The translations under genes were made by a program, and so were the position numbers. DNA of 64,000 bases. Origin: Serinus canaria (Eukaryota > Chordata > Aves > Passeriformes > Fringillidae). The number at the start of each line of letters is the position of its first letter. Position 1 is the stretch's first letter. A model generated the notes under the pieces. That model searched no databases. It was given only the letters and a program-made list of their open reading frames with translations, and had not been told where the DNA came from. The stretch lies in contig NC_066323.1 in NCBI RefSeq assembly GCF_022539315.1, positions 4,999,719 through 5,063,718 on the forward strand, read 5' to 3'. Positions 1 to 13,493 of this stretch are shown here, piece by piece.

Positions 1-3000
1 GTATTTTGATGCACAACTCGGTGTAAATCCATTTGTGAGTTCTTGGGGTTGTGGCCCTTCAGGTTCCTAGCTCCCAAGGGTGCACATATGGGTGTGAGTG
101 AGCCACATCCATTAATTAATTGTAGCTGATAATGACTCTTTATAATTAAGAGTTTTATTGGAAAATTTATATATTCAAGTCTTCAGTTTGTGCATTGCTG
201 AATAACATTTATGAAGAGAAATGGGTGGTGTTTGTACCCAGGTTTTAATTCACAGCCTAATCAAGCAATCACATGCTAGTGTTGCAAAGCAAATTGTCCA
301 ACACGTGTGATGTGATCAGTGGAAGGATGCTGTTGAAAGTTATTTTACCTTAAATAGTGATAAAGAATTTCTGTCTACTAAACACAGTGAAAGACATAGT
401 TGATGTGGGAAAGCATTTAAGTACCCCCAATAGGGAATAGGAAGAAATCTAGGAAATGAATTAGCATTGTTTGTCATTTATGTCTTCCAGCTTCAACAAT
501 GAGGAAAATTTGCTTGATTGGTCTTTGGCGTCTGTCAGTTTTAAATCATCGTGCGTCAGCTCCTTTTGTGAGGCACTTTGTGAGTGAGACACAGGTGATG
601 AGTTATTGCCAATAAACCAGGATTGCCATTTGGGCTGTACAGTAACAAAACATAAATTTTGCTTAATGTGCCTTTAAGAATGTGAGCTGAGTGGCTGCGC
701 TGCTGGCAATGAGTAATGATTCACAGCATCAGGACCAGGATCCGTTTGTCTGTCTCATCTTGTCATGTAAATGTTTGAAAAAACCCCGAGCAGCTAATAC
801 AGCAATCTGGCAGCAGTCTGCACTGAGCTCTGTGAGTCCAAGGCTCCTGCAGCAGAGCAGGGCGTTCACGTGGAGACTCTGCTTTCCCTGCTACCCTTTG
901 GATGGCAGATGTGGAAGCAGAGCAGCCTTTGTGGAGCCAGGAGATCTTGCACCCACTGGCAGTCGGTCAGTGCTGCTGAAAATGGCAATGGAAAAGAGAG
1001 GGGTGGAGGTATTTTACACTTTATTTGAGCCATTTCCTATAGTATGCTGAAATTAATCCCTAGAATGATAGAAATGTTTCAAGTAACATCCAGGGAATGT
1101 CATTTGAGCTTTACGCTGACGCCTGTTCAGAAGGAAATGTCAGGAAAACATTCAGGCAAGAGCAGATCAAGCTTTGTGATTTGGAGTTAATACTTGAGAT
1201 TTCCGCCCTGCATTGGTAGAAATCAGCAATGACCATTAGTGAACCTGCAGAACTCCTCCCTTGAAAGTCAGGTTGGAATGTTGTAATCATTCCTGCCTTG
1301 ATTTTCCTGTGTGTATTGCGAGGAAGCTGTTCCTAGTAAGGCTGGGTTTACACTGGGATCTGACCTGCCAGTCTTAGTGGAATTCGATGACATGGATTCT
1401 GTTTGGGAGGCTCTATCAGCATCAATCCAGGCTTCCCATTAATTCAGTGCTTTGGCATTTATTACAGTATTCCTAGACTGTTCCTTTCATGTGAAACGCG
1501 CTCTTGCATATGGTGCTGCAATATTTAGGTTTTAATTGCATTTCTGAGAAAAAGTACAAACTTAAGTGCTTGTCTCAATGGAAGTATGAAGTAGATTGCA
1601 ACCTTGAATGAACTGCAGAGCAGCTGAATAGAAGATGTTCTTGGAAAATAGAGAGATATTGTTGTTTATGCATATGGGTATATCAACATGTGCAAATTAT
1701 GCTGATAGCACCAATTATTATATTTATAGACAGATATTCAAAGGTGTATCCTTGGAGGTCAAGGAGAAGGCCCAGGGCAGCTATAGAGATGATACAACCC
1801 CTTGCTGTGGTCAGTACCAGCTGCTTCATGAACAGCACAGCTTTTTATAGCGGTGTTTTACTATCACTGATGGTCAATTAAATTAATAATTCACACATGA
1901 GTAACTTTATACCTTATTCTCTGGTAAGAAGGAGCTCCTGCAATTTTTCCAGCCATTGAAATAATTTTATTTTATTTTTTTTGTAATCAGAATCATCAAA
2001 ATCTTTTTCTCTCGTGTCCGTAACAATTTTGCATGGGGAGTACAGAGATAAATGTATTCCCAAACCACAGTGATTTATTTTTGTTAAATTGTTCATGTTT
2101 TTTTGTTTTACTTGCAGTTGAAGAGTGTCAAATTTTGTGAAGTTGGTAAAAATACTCGTGGCCCTGAATGTGCCGTTTGAACAGCGCTGGGCATGTTTTC
2201 CCTCCCACGCGGCATTCTGGGAACGAGCTGCTGGTTGGGAGCAGAATTGTCAGCTTTTGCAAGCTAGAAACCAGCTCCAGCCATCCACAAATGACAGAGA
2301 GATTTCTGAGCATCCTTAGCAGGCAGGACAAAAAGAGAGGGGTTTTGGGCTGTGTCTGCATGGGCGGATGTGTGTGTGTAGTGTAAACGTCCACAGAGCG
2401 AAGAACATTGTTCCAAGTGGGTGTTTGCACTTCTCAAGAGATTTAAAATACCAGACACTGAGCACAGGAATATATTTTGTGTGCCAGGAAACAAATCTAC
2501 ATTAGCAACTGCAGAAAAATCAGTAGAATGTATAGGACTGACTTGATAAAAAACTCTTAAGGCAGAGTGCATCTGAGAAGAATTTTCATAACTGTAAATT
2601 AGATATTGAAAATATTTTTTCCACAGACTAAATTTTTTTTTCCTGCTCCTGTAGTCATTAGATTAGTAATTAAGCTATGGAGTTTTTGCTTTGTTTTAAG
2701 AGAATGAAGTTCTAAGAACGAAAGGAAGAAACTCTTGCAAGCCAAATGGTAGAACACAAGATATTTGTTCATAGCAGGTTCAGTAAATAATGTTTCTGTG
2801 GCCAGTTCCAAGTGCTCTGCGTAAAGCAAATATTTACCATTTTTGCTGCCATTAGAATGCAACTTATTTGAATATTTAATGGAGGGGTTTTTTCTGTTTT
2901 ATGATCATCTTTTGCATCAAGTCTAATTCTACTTCTTCCTTGTATTGCTAAGAGCCCATGTCAGATTCTCAGTTCATTGTCCTGAACCACTTGATTTCCT

Positions 3001-5067
3001 TTCCCCAAGTTTCTTTGGTAGTTTGTTCTCTTGAATTCTATCTGTATGCAGCTCATGTTTTGGGGTTACTAAATAGCAAACAGTCATATGGCACTGTCCT
3101 CTTGCTCTCCAGAATTACTTTTTTAACATTTAAACAAAAGAAATAACCCTAAATGCCAATATTAATCCACAGTGTCGTTTAACAGCCAATAATAAATGCC
3201 AAGTGTTAATAGTAAATCTGTGGAGACAGTGCCATATTTTGTCACCTAAATACCTTTAACTACCACAAGGTCTTTCAATATAATTAGTAGAGAATATTGA
3301 GCCCAGCCAGAAATATGGGATTCATCATTAAATTCAGAGGCTTCTTTATCTCTGTGAGTCTAATCATGTGTGCAGACAAATTGTTAATGGCATGGGCTTT
3401 ATTGCTCTTAGATTTCCTCTATTTGAAATGGAATAGCCTGCTTTGTGAGAAATAATTAGGTTTCATTGTTCTATCTGCATCAAGTCTTGTTGATAAGCTT
3501 ATGGTTTTAGCAATTCAGATTCAGAGAGCAGTTGGTGGTGGTGATGATATTTCATTTTAAAGCACAAAGTATTGTTATTTTTCCTCCTTCCTCCTTTATA
3601 CTTTCTTCCCTTTTCTGAGCCAGTAGGAGATGTATTATCACTACATTTCAATGGCTGAATGTCAATAATTAACAAATGAAAACCATTTGGGTTTGCAATA
3701 TGCAGATTTGAGAATATATATCCTTTGGTTGACACACACTGCAATATTTTGTAGGACACCTCACCTATGCCAGAAATATAAATCCTCAAGGCAATGACAG
3801 CCTATTACATAATCATATACAATTCTCAGTGATTTGCAAACTCATTGTTTGACCTTGTTTTTTTTGGTTGGGTGAGTTATGATTATGCTTAAGGATTAAT
3901 TATCCTTCTGGTACTTGTTCCCACAGAAGAAAGAATTGCTTATCTGTAGCAAGGGTCATTTGCTGTGTCTTGAAGTCTCTGGAGAAACCCCTCTCATGTC
4001 TCTCAGTTTTAGGAAGTCCCAGAATTAATATAAGCTGAGGTTTTATATGAAACCAAGGGACTGTGTGTCAGGGACATTTAACAGATTTGTTGCTTGTAGC
4101 TCCAGAGGAGGGATTTTGCTCTTTTGGCATAAGTACCAGGTCTCTTGTTGACTAATACATTTCAAAATGATTTTTAGAATGAGATTCTTGTCCCAAATGC
4201 ACAGTAGGAAATAATAGCAATCTGACTGAGAAGTCACTCTGAGATGCATTTCTCTGTCTACAGGGTAGAAGACTGTATATCTTTTGTCCAGGTGTGCATT
4301 TCACATTTCCAAACACATTCCTAACAGATTCCAAAACTGTTCATTGGCACTGCATCCTCCACTGTCAGTGCTCTCTGGCTAGGAGAGTTCTAAAGCCCCA
4401 GGAAAATACCTCATATTTTTTTACCCTCTTATAACAAGGCAAATTCTTTGAGAATTTTTAATTGTACTAATTCACCCTGTATTAGTATGTCCTGACAGTG
4501 GTCTAACTATACCCCAAATCTGTTGACCAAGTCTCAGATAAATTTTAATTTAGATCTATTTTCATCCTAAAGCCAGGACACTGCCAACACTTGTGGGAGT
4601 TATTCAAGAAGCAGCTCCAGAGGGGGTTTTTCAGTCACTAGACTTGTGGGAAGGTTTTCCCTATTTTAATGCCTGTAGCATAAACAGACTCTGACATCTA
4701 CTTACAAATACTTTCATTAAGTTACAAGTTCCCTGGGAAGATGGGGAACATTAAAACATCACAACGAGAGCTGTTTGTTGTGAAATATTGGGTATTGGCT
4801 GTATGAAATGCAGGACTCTGAGTGCAGATGAGTGGACTTTAAAATCCCTTGCCCAGCAAGAACAGATTCTAATCTATTTTTGCAGTACAGTCCCCGTGCT
4901 CCTGAAGTGCTGCTTGTTCTATGACACAGATCCATCTCAAACCCAAGGCTCTTTGGATCCTCAGGAGAAGTGATGTTTTGTCTGCATCTCCTCAGCTAAA
5001 GCTTGGTTGATGTGATGCCTGCACAGTGTGTAATGGCTGAATCGGGACTTCTCAAATTTATACAATA
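1..5067. other. AT-rich non-coding DNA, no gene seen
   Basis: I see no exon pair, repeat or promoter I can support. A strong-looking acceptor at 2116-2117 (TTTTGTTTTACTTGCAG) is followed by a weak GTAAAA donor 28 bases later and is treated as chance. TAATTA-type words near the start (about 110-160) are unremarkable at this base composition. Confidence 0.6.
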
Positions 5068-5150
5068 TTTCAGTAGATAGAGCACTCATCCAGGCTTGCA
5101 AGACTGAAACTCTGGGCTCTTTGTAGCCTCGGGGAGATCAAATCCATACC
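5068..5150 (+). mobile_element. possible tRNA-derived SINE head (remnant)
   Basis: CAGTAGATAGAGCACTCATC followed by CAGGCTTGCAAGACTGAAAC and TCTGGGCTC resembles the tRNA-derived 5' part of CORE-type SINEs of sauropsids, with a pol III box A-like start and a decayed box B around CTGAAACTCTGGG. No SINE tail is clear after 5150. Weak evidence. Confidence 0.3.
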
Positions 5151-8100
5151 TTTCATTTCTGATTAAAGCACCCTAGGTAGGCAGCACAGAGGGCATTGTC
5201 CACTCCAGTTACATCTCTGTCACTCTGCTAGAAACCCCTGCAGGTCCTTGGGCTGAACAGACACAGTATGGCTGTGGTTCACTCACCGAGGCAGCCTGGG
5301 TCAGCAGAGATCTTGGCCCAGTTACTAATCCAAGTTCAAAGTGCCTTTGGGCAAAACACTCCGTGTAAAAAGTATGAGCAGTCACCAGAAGAGGGCTCAG
5401 CCCCCTCTTCCCGCTTGTCCTAAATAGGTGTTCTCACTCCTGGACTGCAGATTGTGCTGCCCTGCTTTGCTTCCACTTGCAGAGGTGTTCCAGGGGGCTG
5501 TGGAGAGTACAGAGAGCCTCTGCCTGAGGGCAGGTAGCTGCAGTATTGCAGAAATGAGGAGAAGACGAGAGTTTGAACCCTTTTGTGCTGAGAGCACTGT
5601 GCAAGATTCACCTCCTTTTCTCCACAGAGTATAAAAGAGAAGTGACTCATTCATATTGCTTCCTTCCATTATGCTGGGTTTTTTTTATAGGAATGACCCT
5701 CGCTCACTTTGTTGAAAGGAATGATTTCAGTGCATAAATGTAGTAGCAGATGATTATTTTGGGACTGGCTCTAGCAATATATGAAGTAACGACCACGCTG
5801 CCTTTTTGCATTGTTACCTATTCTCTGTGAGAGATTGCTGCCTCCAAAGCAGAGATCCTTCCTCCCTGTCAATCCAGAGTCAGCCAGGTTGGCCTGAACC
5901 AGCATTAAAAGTGATTTAAACTAATCTGTTTGACTTGTTATTAAACTGGCCTTGTAACATTCGCCCAAGCTGACAGGAGGGCTCTGCTCTGTGAAAGGCA
6001 GAGCCTCTCTGAAGCAGAGGCAGCGTGGAGCAGTAAGTTCTGCCAGGGTTTCAGCCTGCCTGCTGGCTCTCTAAATCATGGAGCCTGTTGGAACTCTGAG
6101 GTCCTGTCTGACTCCTGCAGCCCAGAGTGAGGCACCTGAGCCCACAGGGATCTGGGATTTATGGCACTCATTGCTTCAGCATCCCCCCTGAGCTACTTGA
6201 GTGTGTGAGGTGCTGTGAATCCCTCACAGAGTGCCCAACTCCCCTTTGTGTGCTGCCACAAAATACCTCTTAAAATGTCAGAAGTTGCAGTTTGGAAGCC
6301 AGTTCCTTCAATTTAAATTGTTATGTGACCAGTGTGGAAGTGCCCAGATCTTTCCCTGTATTCAGATCTTCGTGGTTTCCCTCTCATTTACTACATTTAT
6401 CATATAGTATTTAGTAAAACAATGAGGAAAAGAAAAGGACCAAACAAATAGGGCTGTTCCAGCCCACCAGTATGATGGAACAGTTAAATTAATGGCTAAA
6501 TCTAATTAGGAAATGAAAAATTACAGCTTGTCTGCTGCCAATACTAAAGCAAATGGACTGTGAGATAGAGCTATGGTTACACTCCAAAATTATCTTCCCA
6601 TTGTTGAATCTTAAGGTGGCTTTGCTGCCTGCACTTGGAAATAAAATAATCCTAGCAATTATGGTTTGCAATTTGTGAGTGGTTTGTAATGTAGTAGCCT
6701 TTACTATAATAAATGGATTATCGTGTGTTGACAAAGTACAGGTTTAATTAACAGTGACAGATAAAGCTATTGCATTTAAAAACTGTTTATATTAGAATTA
6801 CCTGATAAGAAGGGGGGTTTAAACATTCTAAATACCCAGTTATGCATTACCATCTTGATCTGCTACCATATGCATTCAGCATGGCTTGGAATCACAGCAA
6901 GTTTGTCTGAGACATCAGACTGTCATAATAACTGATAGATCAGAGGCTTGATTTACATATTTATTATGGAGCAACTGCTTGTTTTCATCAACATAACTCA
7001 GATCTTATGCATCCTTTGTCTAAAGTTAATTTGAAAATATTAATTTTCCAGTGACAGCTCAGTCTCCTTCCTGGTTAATCCCTTAATTTCCCATCTACCT
7101 AGGAGTGACATTTAGAGAAATGAATGAGAAATGGTAGCTTCAGGATGTCATTGTCCTTACTGCCTAAGAGCAAACAGGCAGCCCAAGAGAGGTCTGGGTA
7201 GATGTACAAAATATATCAATCACAAAAACAAAAGCTAATTGCTTTCTATTTTTATTCCTTTACGTAAGAACATAACTTTAAAAATATCTCCTTCTTTAGT
7301 TTATTAATTTTCTGAAGCCTAAACCCACATATTTTTAGAAAAAAATAATCCTCAAAAGGAAAAAAAAAAAGTGCCATCTGTCAGAACTAGGAATGTTGTT
7401 TTACTCTGCACATTTTGTTTTCAGCATCATATTCAGCATCATCTGGATCACAGTGTCTTAATCCCTCAGCACAGGAATTTGCACAGAGGCACTCTTGGAT
7501 CTCAGGGAAAATAGTCACTGAAATATTTTAATGATTAAAAAGGATTCTGTATTTTGGTAATTCCCCACTTTTCCCTAATTTTAGCTATTTCTGCAATTCA
7601 AGGTAGCAAAGATGTTCAAAGGAATGCAGACGAGTTGAGGAGAAGGAAATTGCTGGAAGGGAGTGGCTCACTGCTTTCTGTGTTGTTGCACTTTGTGTGG
7701 TGGAATGGACAAGGTAGGGAGGAAAATAGAGGAATTTCAATGAGGAGGTTAAGAAATTGGAGTCTAAAAGGACAGAGAGAGGAATGGACAAGGTAAGAAG
7801 CAAAGGATCACAGCCTTGGGGATGTTGGTAGTTGGAAGTGCTGGCAGGTACTTCACCCCTTGGCAACATGTTTAGGCCTCTTAGAAATTAGAAAAGCTTT
7901 AAAAAGTCAGCTTGAATTTCCATTGCTGCTCATGTCTTTGCAGATTCCTTACATCAGGGTTATTTCTTATTTTATTTTCTGCTGGTATGCATCAGGCTTT
8001 TCTTTAAAACAGTGCTATTATTTGCACAATGCATCCTGCACCAACCCTGGGAGTTCTGCACGTTAGCTAAGGGCACCTCTGCCAGGATCTCCCACCTTCT

Positions 8101-11100
8101 CCTGGGTGAGCCCTGTGCAGCCTTACTGCTGCTCATCAGGATTTTACTGGTGGGACCCAAATTCCTAGTTTGTTTGGTAAATGGATTTTAAGAATGAAAA
8201 TGAGATTTTTTTTTTTTTGTTTTGTGTTCATATGCCATCAGTTTAGCACCATACATCAAGTGTGTGCTGATAGGGACAGTGAACATGATTTTAGCCTCCA
8301 GCCTGCTACTAACTTTAGTAGAGGTTCAATCTAGTTCACTTATTTAGCTTGCCTCTGTTGCATGACTAAAGATCTAAGGGAAAAATGCTTAAAGTCCCAG
8401 CATCTGGTAATTTAGGCTATTTAAAGTACAAATGAATCAGAGGAAAAGATTTTTTAAAACCAGTTTCTTCGAGGGTTTTCTCCACTCACTGTGTGTGTCT
8501 ATGTTGAAAATCACAGGAACTATTTTAAAATTCCAAGTTACAACGCAGCCATTAGAAAAATGCTTTTGAGTCAACAATTTTCATACCTCCCATAATGCAG
8601 TAATGTGTTCCACTGGTGGGAAGGTGCAGTGGTGAGCCTGGAAATGCCTGTAAGGTATCATTCTTCCTCCCAGACAAAAACCCTGATGGCTGCTTAAAAT
8701 TGTTGAACGTCAAGGATGCTACACAGGCAGTTAAAGTCTCCCTGAAAATGCACTGCTTCTGGAGTTTGTAGGCACTACAGGAAATTTAATTGAAGCAGTT
8801 TGGGTGGTGTTATAGGACATAAAATCAGAGATGTTCCTTACTCTTATTACATACTTAAAAATATTATCTTAGAGTGTTCCCTAATAGTTTCTTATAATTT
8901 TGCCTTGGTTTTAAAAAGCAACATCTTTGAGTACAAATAGATGAAAATTCCCTTGGTAACTAGGGTAATTACAGAGATTTTCAATTACCAAACTGCACGT
9001 TCACTGACTTTTCATTTATATCTTTCTCTTAAAATGAAGTTGTATTACAAGATGAAGTAGATACATCCTCTGTTTTGGCTTCTCTTCATGTTCTTGAGAA
9101 TTTGTTTTTCCTTTGGGTGCTTTTCTGTTGGCTCTCTGCTTATTTTTTTTCCTAAGTGTTCCAAACTGTGAGAACAAACACACCATGACTGCATTCTCCT
9201 TATGCAACCCTCACCACTGTCTTTCACTCCATCTATGTGATGTGGATGTTTCTTTCCATTTTGGATAAGGACATGCATTTTTATTTGTGTATGTGTTCAC
9301 AAACACATACTCAGAATTATACATATACATTATGTTTTCTTGTCTACACAAATCTATAGCCTTGCACATTTTACAGGAGCAGAAATATACAGCAAGCCCC
9401 TCCACAGTAGGTTAATGTGAGCTGAAGAACCTGAAGTAATTGTCACAGATACAGGTTCAAAATTAATGTTTTTGAGCTGCATATATTTGGTGAATATTCT
9501 GTAATAAGAGGAGTTCCACATTAAGCCAAATGAACTGATTATGAAAATTGGAGGATAAAATAAATGTTAAATTTGCAGTGTTGAAAAACTGATGGTACCT
9601 ATAAAAAAAAAGCCAAAAATGTTGGGGGCTAAATTCAGGGATTGTGGGAAAAGCACCTTGTTATAGCCCAATCTTTTCAAAATTTACTAATGCACTTTCA
9701 AGCATGTTTTTCAATTAGCTAAATATCACAGCTGCATCTTGCACCTCAGGAAGTCAGTGTTAGCTCTGCTTCCATGCTGAGAGGCCAGAGGGCTTTGATG
9801 CAGAAGGGAAAGGAAACCAACGTGAAGCTTTAAGGCAAGACAGTTGATTGCCTTTTTTTTTATATTTTTGTTTGCTACCATTCCTCCATCTTTCTGGGCA
9901 TGCAAATACCACCAATTTACATTAAAAATGTATGCAGGTCATTTTTTACTTCTGTTTATGCCACCATTAGGTGTGACTCTCTGTGATTTACCGTTGCGGT
10001 TTTGATCTCACATTAATTCAGCTGATTGTAATTCTTTGTCTTTTCAATTGAAATGAAATAGGATAGAGAGGTTTCCTGAATTTTTTACTTGCACAAATAT
10101 TTCTACACTGGTTCTGAAGTGAACATCTTACTGTGGTGAGAGGGACTGGGGGACAGAGCAGCCCCATGTAACTGCACAGTTTGTTATACAGTCAGAAATC
10201 TCATTAAGGGCATAGCCCTGGAAAAAAATTACAGCTTTCCACCTGTGTTGCAGTAGAAGAAACAATCTGTGGAAATACCAAATTACAGGATAAAGTCTGT
10301 TTTGGAGCAGAATTATTTAGTTAGCCTTGCTTTACTTCTTTTGTGGTGGTGCACAATGCCTATTTTTATTTTCCTATATTTATAGTGTGCAGTTATGATT
10401 GCCTTAAAAAGCTGTGGGGTGCGAAATAGGAATATATGTATTTTTTACATTAAAGGGTTCAGAATTGCCTTTCCTGAGGAAACTGTCAGTGATGCCGGAG
10501 AATATCAATGTCAGTGTGAAGCTGTTGTGCTAAAAACTTGCTTTTCATTCAATTTCTCTGCTTCTGCATTTGAAATCTTGATAAAGGTTGAAAGTTTAGA
10601 GGTGACTGATATAGTTATGAATGCAGTGACTGTTTAGCTAATTGGCAGCACTTTGAATAAAGGTACCATTTATAAATTATTCATTGATCTATATTCCATG
10701 ATTAATAGGTGGAGCTTGGCTCTTCAGCTCATTGAAAAGCAAATTCAAATTGTTTTAGAAAATCCGTAACAGATGCTGCTCTAACAAATTGTTATAAAAC
10801 ACATTATAATGTGTAGATATAACTGAAGCAATATATATCATTTCAGTGTTATTCACTGTCACTGTCTTATATAATTTCTCACATCACTGTGACACTGAAT
10901 AAAGCAGGGGTTTTTTTTCCTAATGAGGAATAAAACCATATCCTATTTGTGAAATGCCAACTCCATTAAATCACTGGTGAAATTTCCACTGGCATTACAT
11001 GTTCAAGAGTACAATTCAAATTTCAGCGCTGTAAATTGGTGTGAGTGTCCTGATGTCACTCTAAGAAAAGGTTTATAGACAGAATAATAAAGTTGTGGTT

Positions 11101-12241
11101 AATGTGTATCAAAGTTATTTCTTCACTGCTACTCCCAAGCCAGTTTTTTGAAGAGAGAACTTCTGTTTTCAATAGTGGTTCAAGTCTTGATTGTACTCAT
11201 TCAAACTTTCCTCTGTCTTTTTTGTGTAGAATCATCTTTTGTCAGTCTCTGAAGTCACTACAGGCTTTCTTGCTCCTCCCTCAGTGGGGGATGATGGTGG
11301 AAAATATTTTTTGCTGTTGTCAGTCTCCATCCTTTTTCTCCCAGTCACCTGTTCACTGCTGTTCTCTCTAAAGGGGTCTCATCCTGCAGGTTTGTGCACT
11401 GTACTGTCTTTTGTAGGATCCCACTGAGGAAATATTCACATCCATATGATACAGGAGGACTGAGATCTTGGTTTGGAAAGTCTCATTGCTGTGGTTAAAA
11501 TCTGTCCAAACACACTGAGAATCCATAAGTCAGAGCTATTTTGGATTATTTTCACATGAATCTTCAGTTGTCAAGGATACTGAATTAACCTATGACTCAG
11601 AGAACATGAAAACGTTGCAGTTCAAATACTTGTACAAAGTTGTTGTATAGATTAATATATTTGAACTTTTCAAGGGTCCCACAGGTTATTGACAGGCACA
11701 TTCAGGGAATTCAGAAAAACAGATGGTCAATATTTACAGGAGAGACTAAAACAAGGTGATTAGGACAACAAAAAATGTGATACAAAATTCAGGCTGCCTG
11801 TGGAAAAATGACTGTGGAGCAGGTGAGGAGAAAATGACAGCGTGCCATTGAACCAAAAGCTCAGCCTCCTGCTGTGGTTTGGGGGTGATTGCTGTTTTGA
11901 GGAGGTGGGTGCAGTGATGTGCAGCCTCCCTGCTGGACACCACCACATTTACAGAGAGGAAATTCATGTCATCAGCTTCACAGACAAAACCAGACATTTA
12001 CCTGAGAATTCCAGAACAGCCTGTGCAAAGCTGTAATGCACATTGAATGAGATTTCCCCAGAATTTCTCTTCATAGCTTTCAAAAGCATCCTTGACTTGC
12101 TAAACTCATCATTAGGAGCACACTTGCAGACCACCAGCTACCAGAGGAAGGCAGCCCGTGTGGAACAACCAGTGTAGCACCTGTAAATGCATTTCCTGTG
12201 AGAAATAATTTCTCACCCCACAACTATCACAATTCATGGGT
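5151..12241. other. AT-rich non-coding DNA, no gene seen
   Basis: There are no recognisable coding exons or young repeats. Around 6640-7080 the sequence is dense in AT-rich binding-site words (for example TAATTTTCCAGTGACAG) and could hold a conserved element, but nothing decides it. The frame at 10395-10637 includes an Ig-like word by chance. Confidence 0.55.
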
Positions 12242-12280
12242 TCTCTCTCCCTCTATCTCTCTCTGTCTCTCTCTGTCTCA
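12242..12280. repeat. CT-rich microsatellite
   Basis: Imperfect CT/CTCTGT repeat over about 39 bases (TCTCTCTCCCTCTATCTCTC and onward). Confidence 0.9.
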
Positions 12281-12948
12281 GACTCCAACATATTTCATCC
12301 CGTGCACCAAATGTCCCCAGGGAAAGTGTGGGTGAACAGAATCCTCCAGCACTAAAATGAATTCACACAGACAGCTGGTGAAAAAATATGAAAATCATAT
12401 TTTCCCCAAGACAAGAACTCCATTTCCAACCTCTCTTACAAAACCTTAGGGAATTTCTACAAAATACCTTCCAGAGGCTGTGTTGGGAGGATAAGTCAAA
12501 TCTGTTGGACACTAAACCCAGGGACTCCGCAGAGGTTTTATTGCACATTATAATTTTGATTTCCATTAATTTCTTGTATTCCAGAGGCAACAATTCCCTG
12601 CCTTATCCTGCTGTCCTGTTGTCCTGATCATCTTGTTTTAGTCCCTTCTGTGGACTACCTTTTTCTGAATTCCTTAAACTTCTTAGGTGAATGTGAACAA
12701 GTTGTCTTAACCCCATTCTGGTGCTCCCAGAGCAAAACTGAAGAAAGCTTCTGTACAAGTCTCTTTTTTTTTTTCTCACAACCACATTACCTGTTCTAAT
12801 GAAACTTTCCTTGCAGCCCTTATTTCACTTAAATCCTTAGAGGGTGTTGATTAAAGAAAGAATAATATCACATCCTTAGGAAAAGAACAGTGAGCCCTTT
12901 TCCCTTCTTTCAACACTGTGCTGTGCAAACATATATTTTTATATTAAT

Positions 12949-12976
12949 ATCTATCTATCTATCTAGATATCTAGAT
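12949..12976. repeat. TATC tetranucleotide repeat ending in a 16-bp palindrome
   Basis: Several TATC units run into ATCTAGATATCTAGAT at 12961-12976, which equals its own reverse complement. Confidence 0.9.
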
Positions 12977-13452
12977 CTGTATTTATGTGTTTTCATGGCC
13001 AAATGGAAGTGCAGGTGTTTAAGTCCAGAACTCGTGGCTGAAAAGCTCCAGTTTTGCTTTTGTGAGTACATTGCTATGGTGTGTGGACAAACACCAGTCA
13101 CTTTCAGCTGCCTTAGTGAAAGCACTTTTTTGTTAAAATACAGAAAAAGGGTGCCCAGAAATGGCTGACACTGTGTGGGTTTGGGTACTGAAGGCATTGC
13201 TCTTCTCCAAATGCTGCAGCTGCTCACTGAAAACCTTGGGGCGTCTGTGCTGTGACTCAGCATCTCTTTTTTAGGGGTTTTAATTTCCAAAATTGTGTTT
13301 ATAACTCTAGCAAAAAAGGGCTGGTTGCACAATAATCTAGTGAGTTTTCAAAGACAACAGCTAAATGCTAATTTTTAAAATTTAAGAGAAATATTTTTCA
13401 ATAATTAATAGTGTTAAATAATGAGCAAATTTCAGGAAATTTCTTCTGTTGT

Positions 13453-13454
<2 letters not shown>

Positions 13455-13492
<38 letters not shown>
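13455..13492. repeat. uninterrupted poly(T), 38 nt
   Basis: Thirty-eight consecutive T residues. No AATAAA-type signal or target duplication is evident beside it, so it is not obviously the tail of a minus-strand retrocopy. Its length is probably variable and prone to sequencing error. Confidence 0.95.

Positions 13493-13493
<1 letters not shown>

Noticed and set aside
2118..2145. Possible 28-nt microexon after a strong acceptor
   Set aside because: The donor (TTG/GTAAAA) is weak, the length is not a multiple of three and no other support exists.
10395..10637. Frame containing DAGEYQC, like the end of an immunoglobulin domain
   Set aside because: The rest of the frame has no Ig strand pattern and there is no matching acceptor/donor pair; a seven-residue match is expected by chance.
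11228..11427. Frame after a TTTTTTGTGTAG acceptor-like site
   Set aside because: Low-complexity hydrophobic and serine-rich translation, no donor, overlapping frames equally long.
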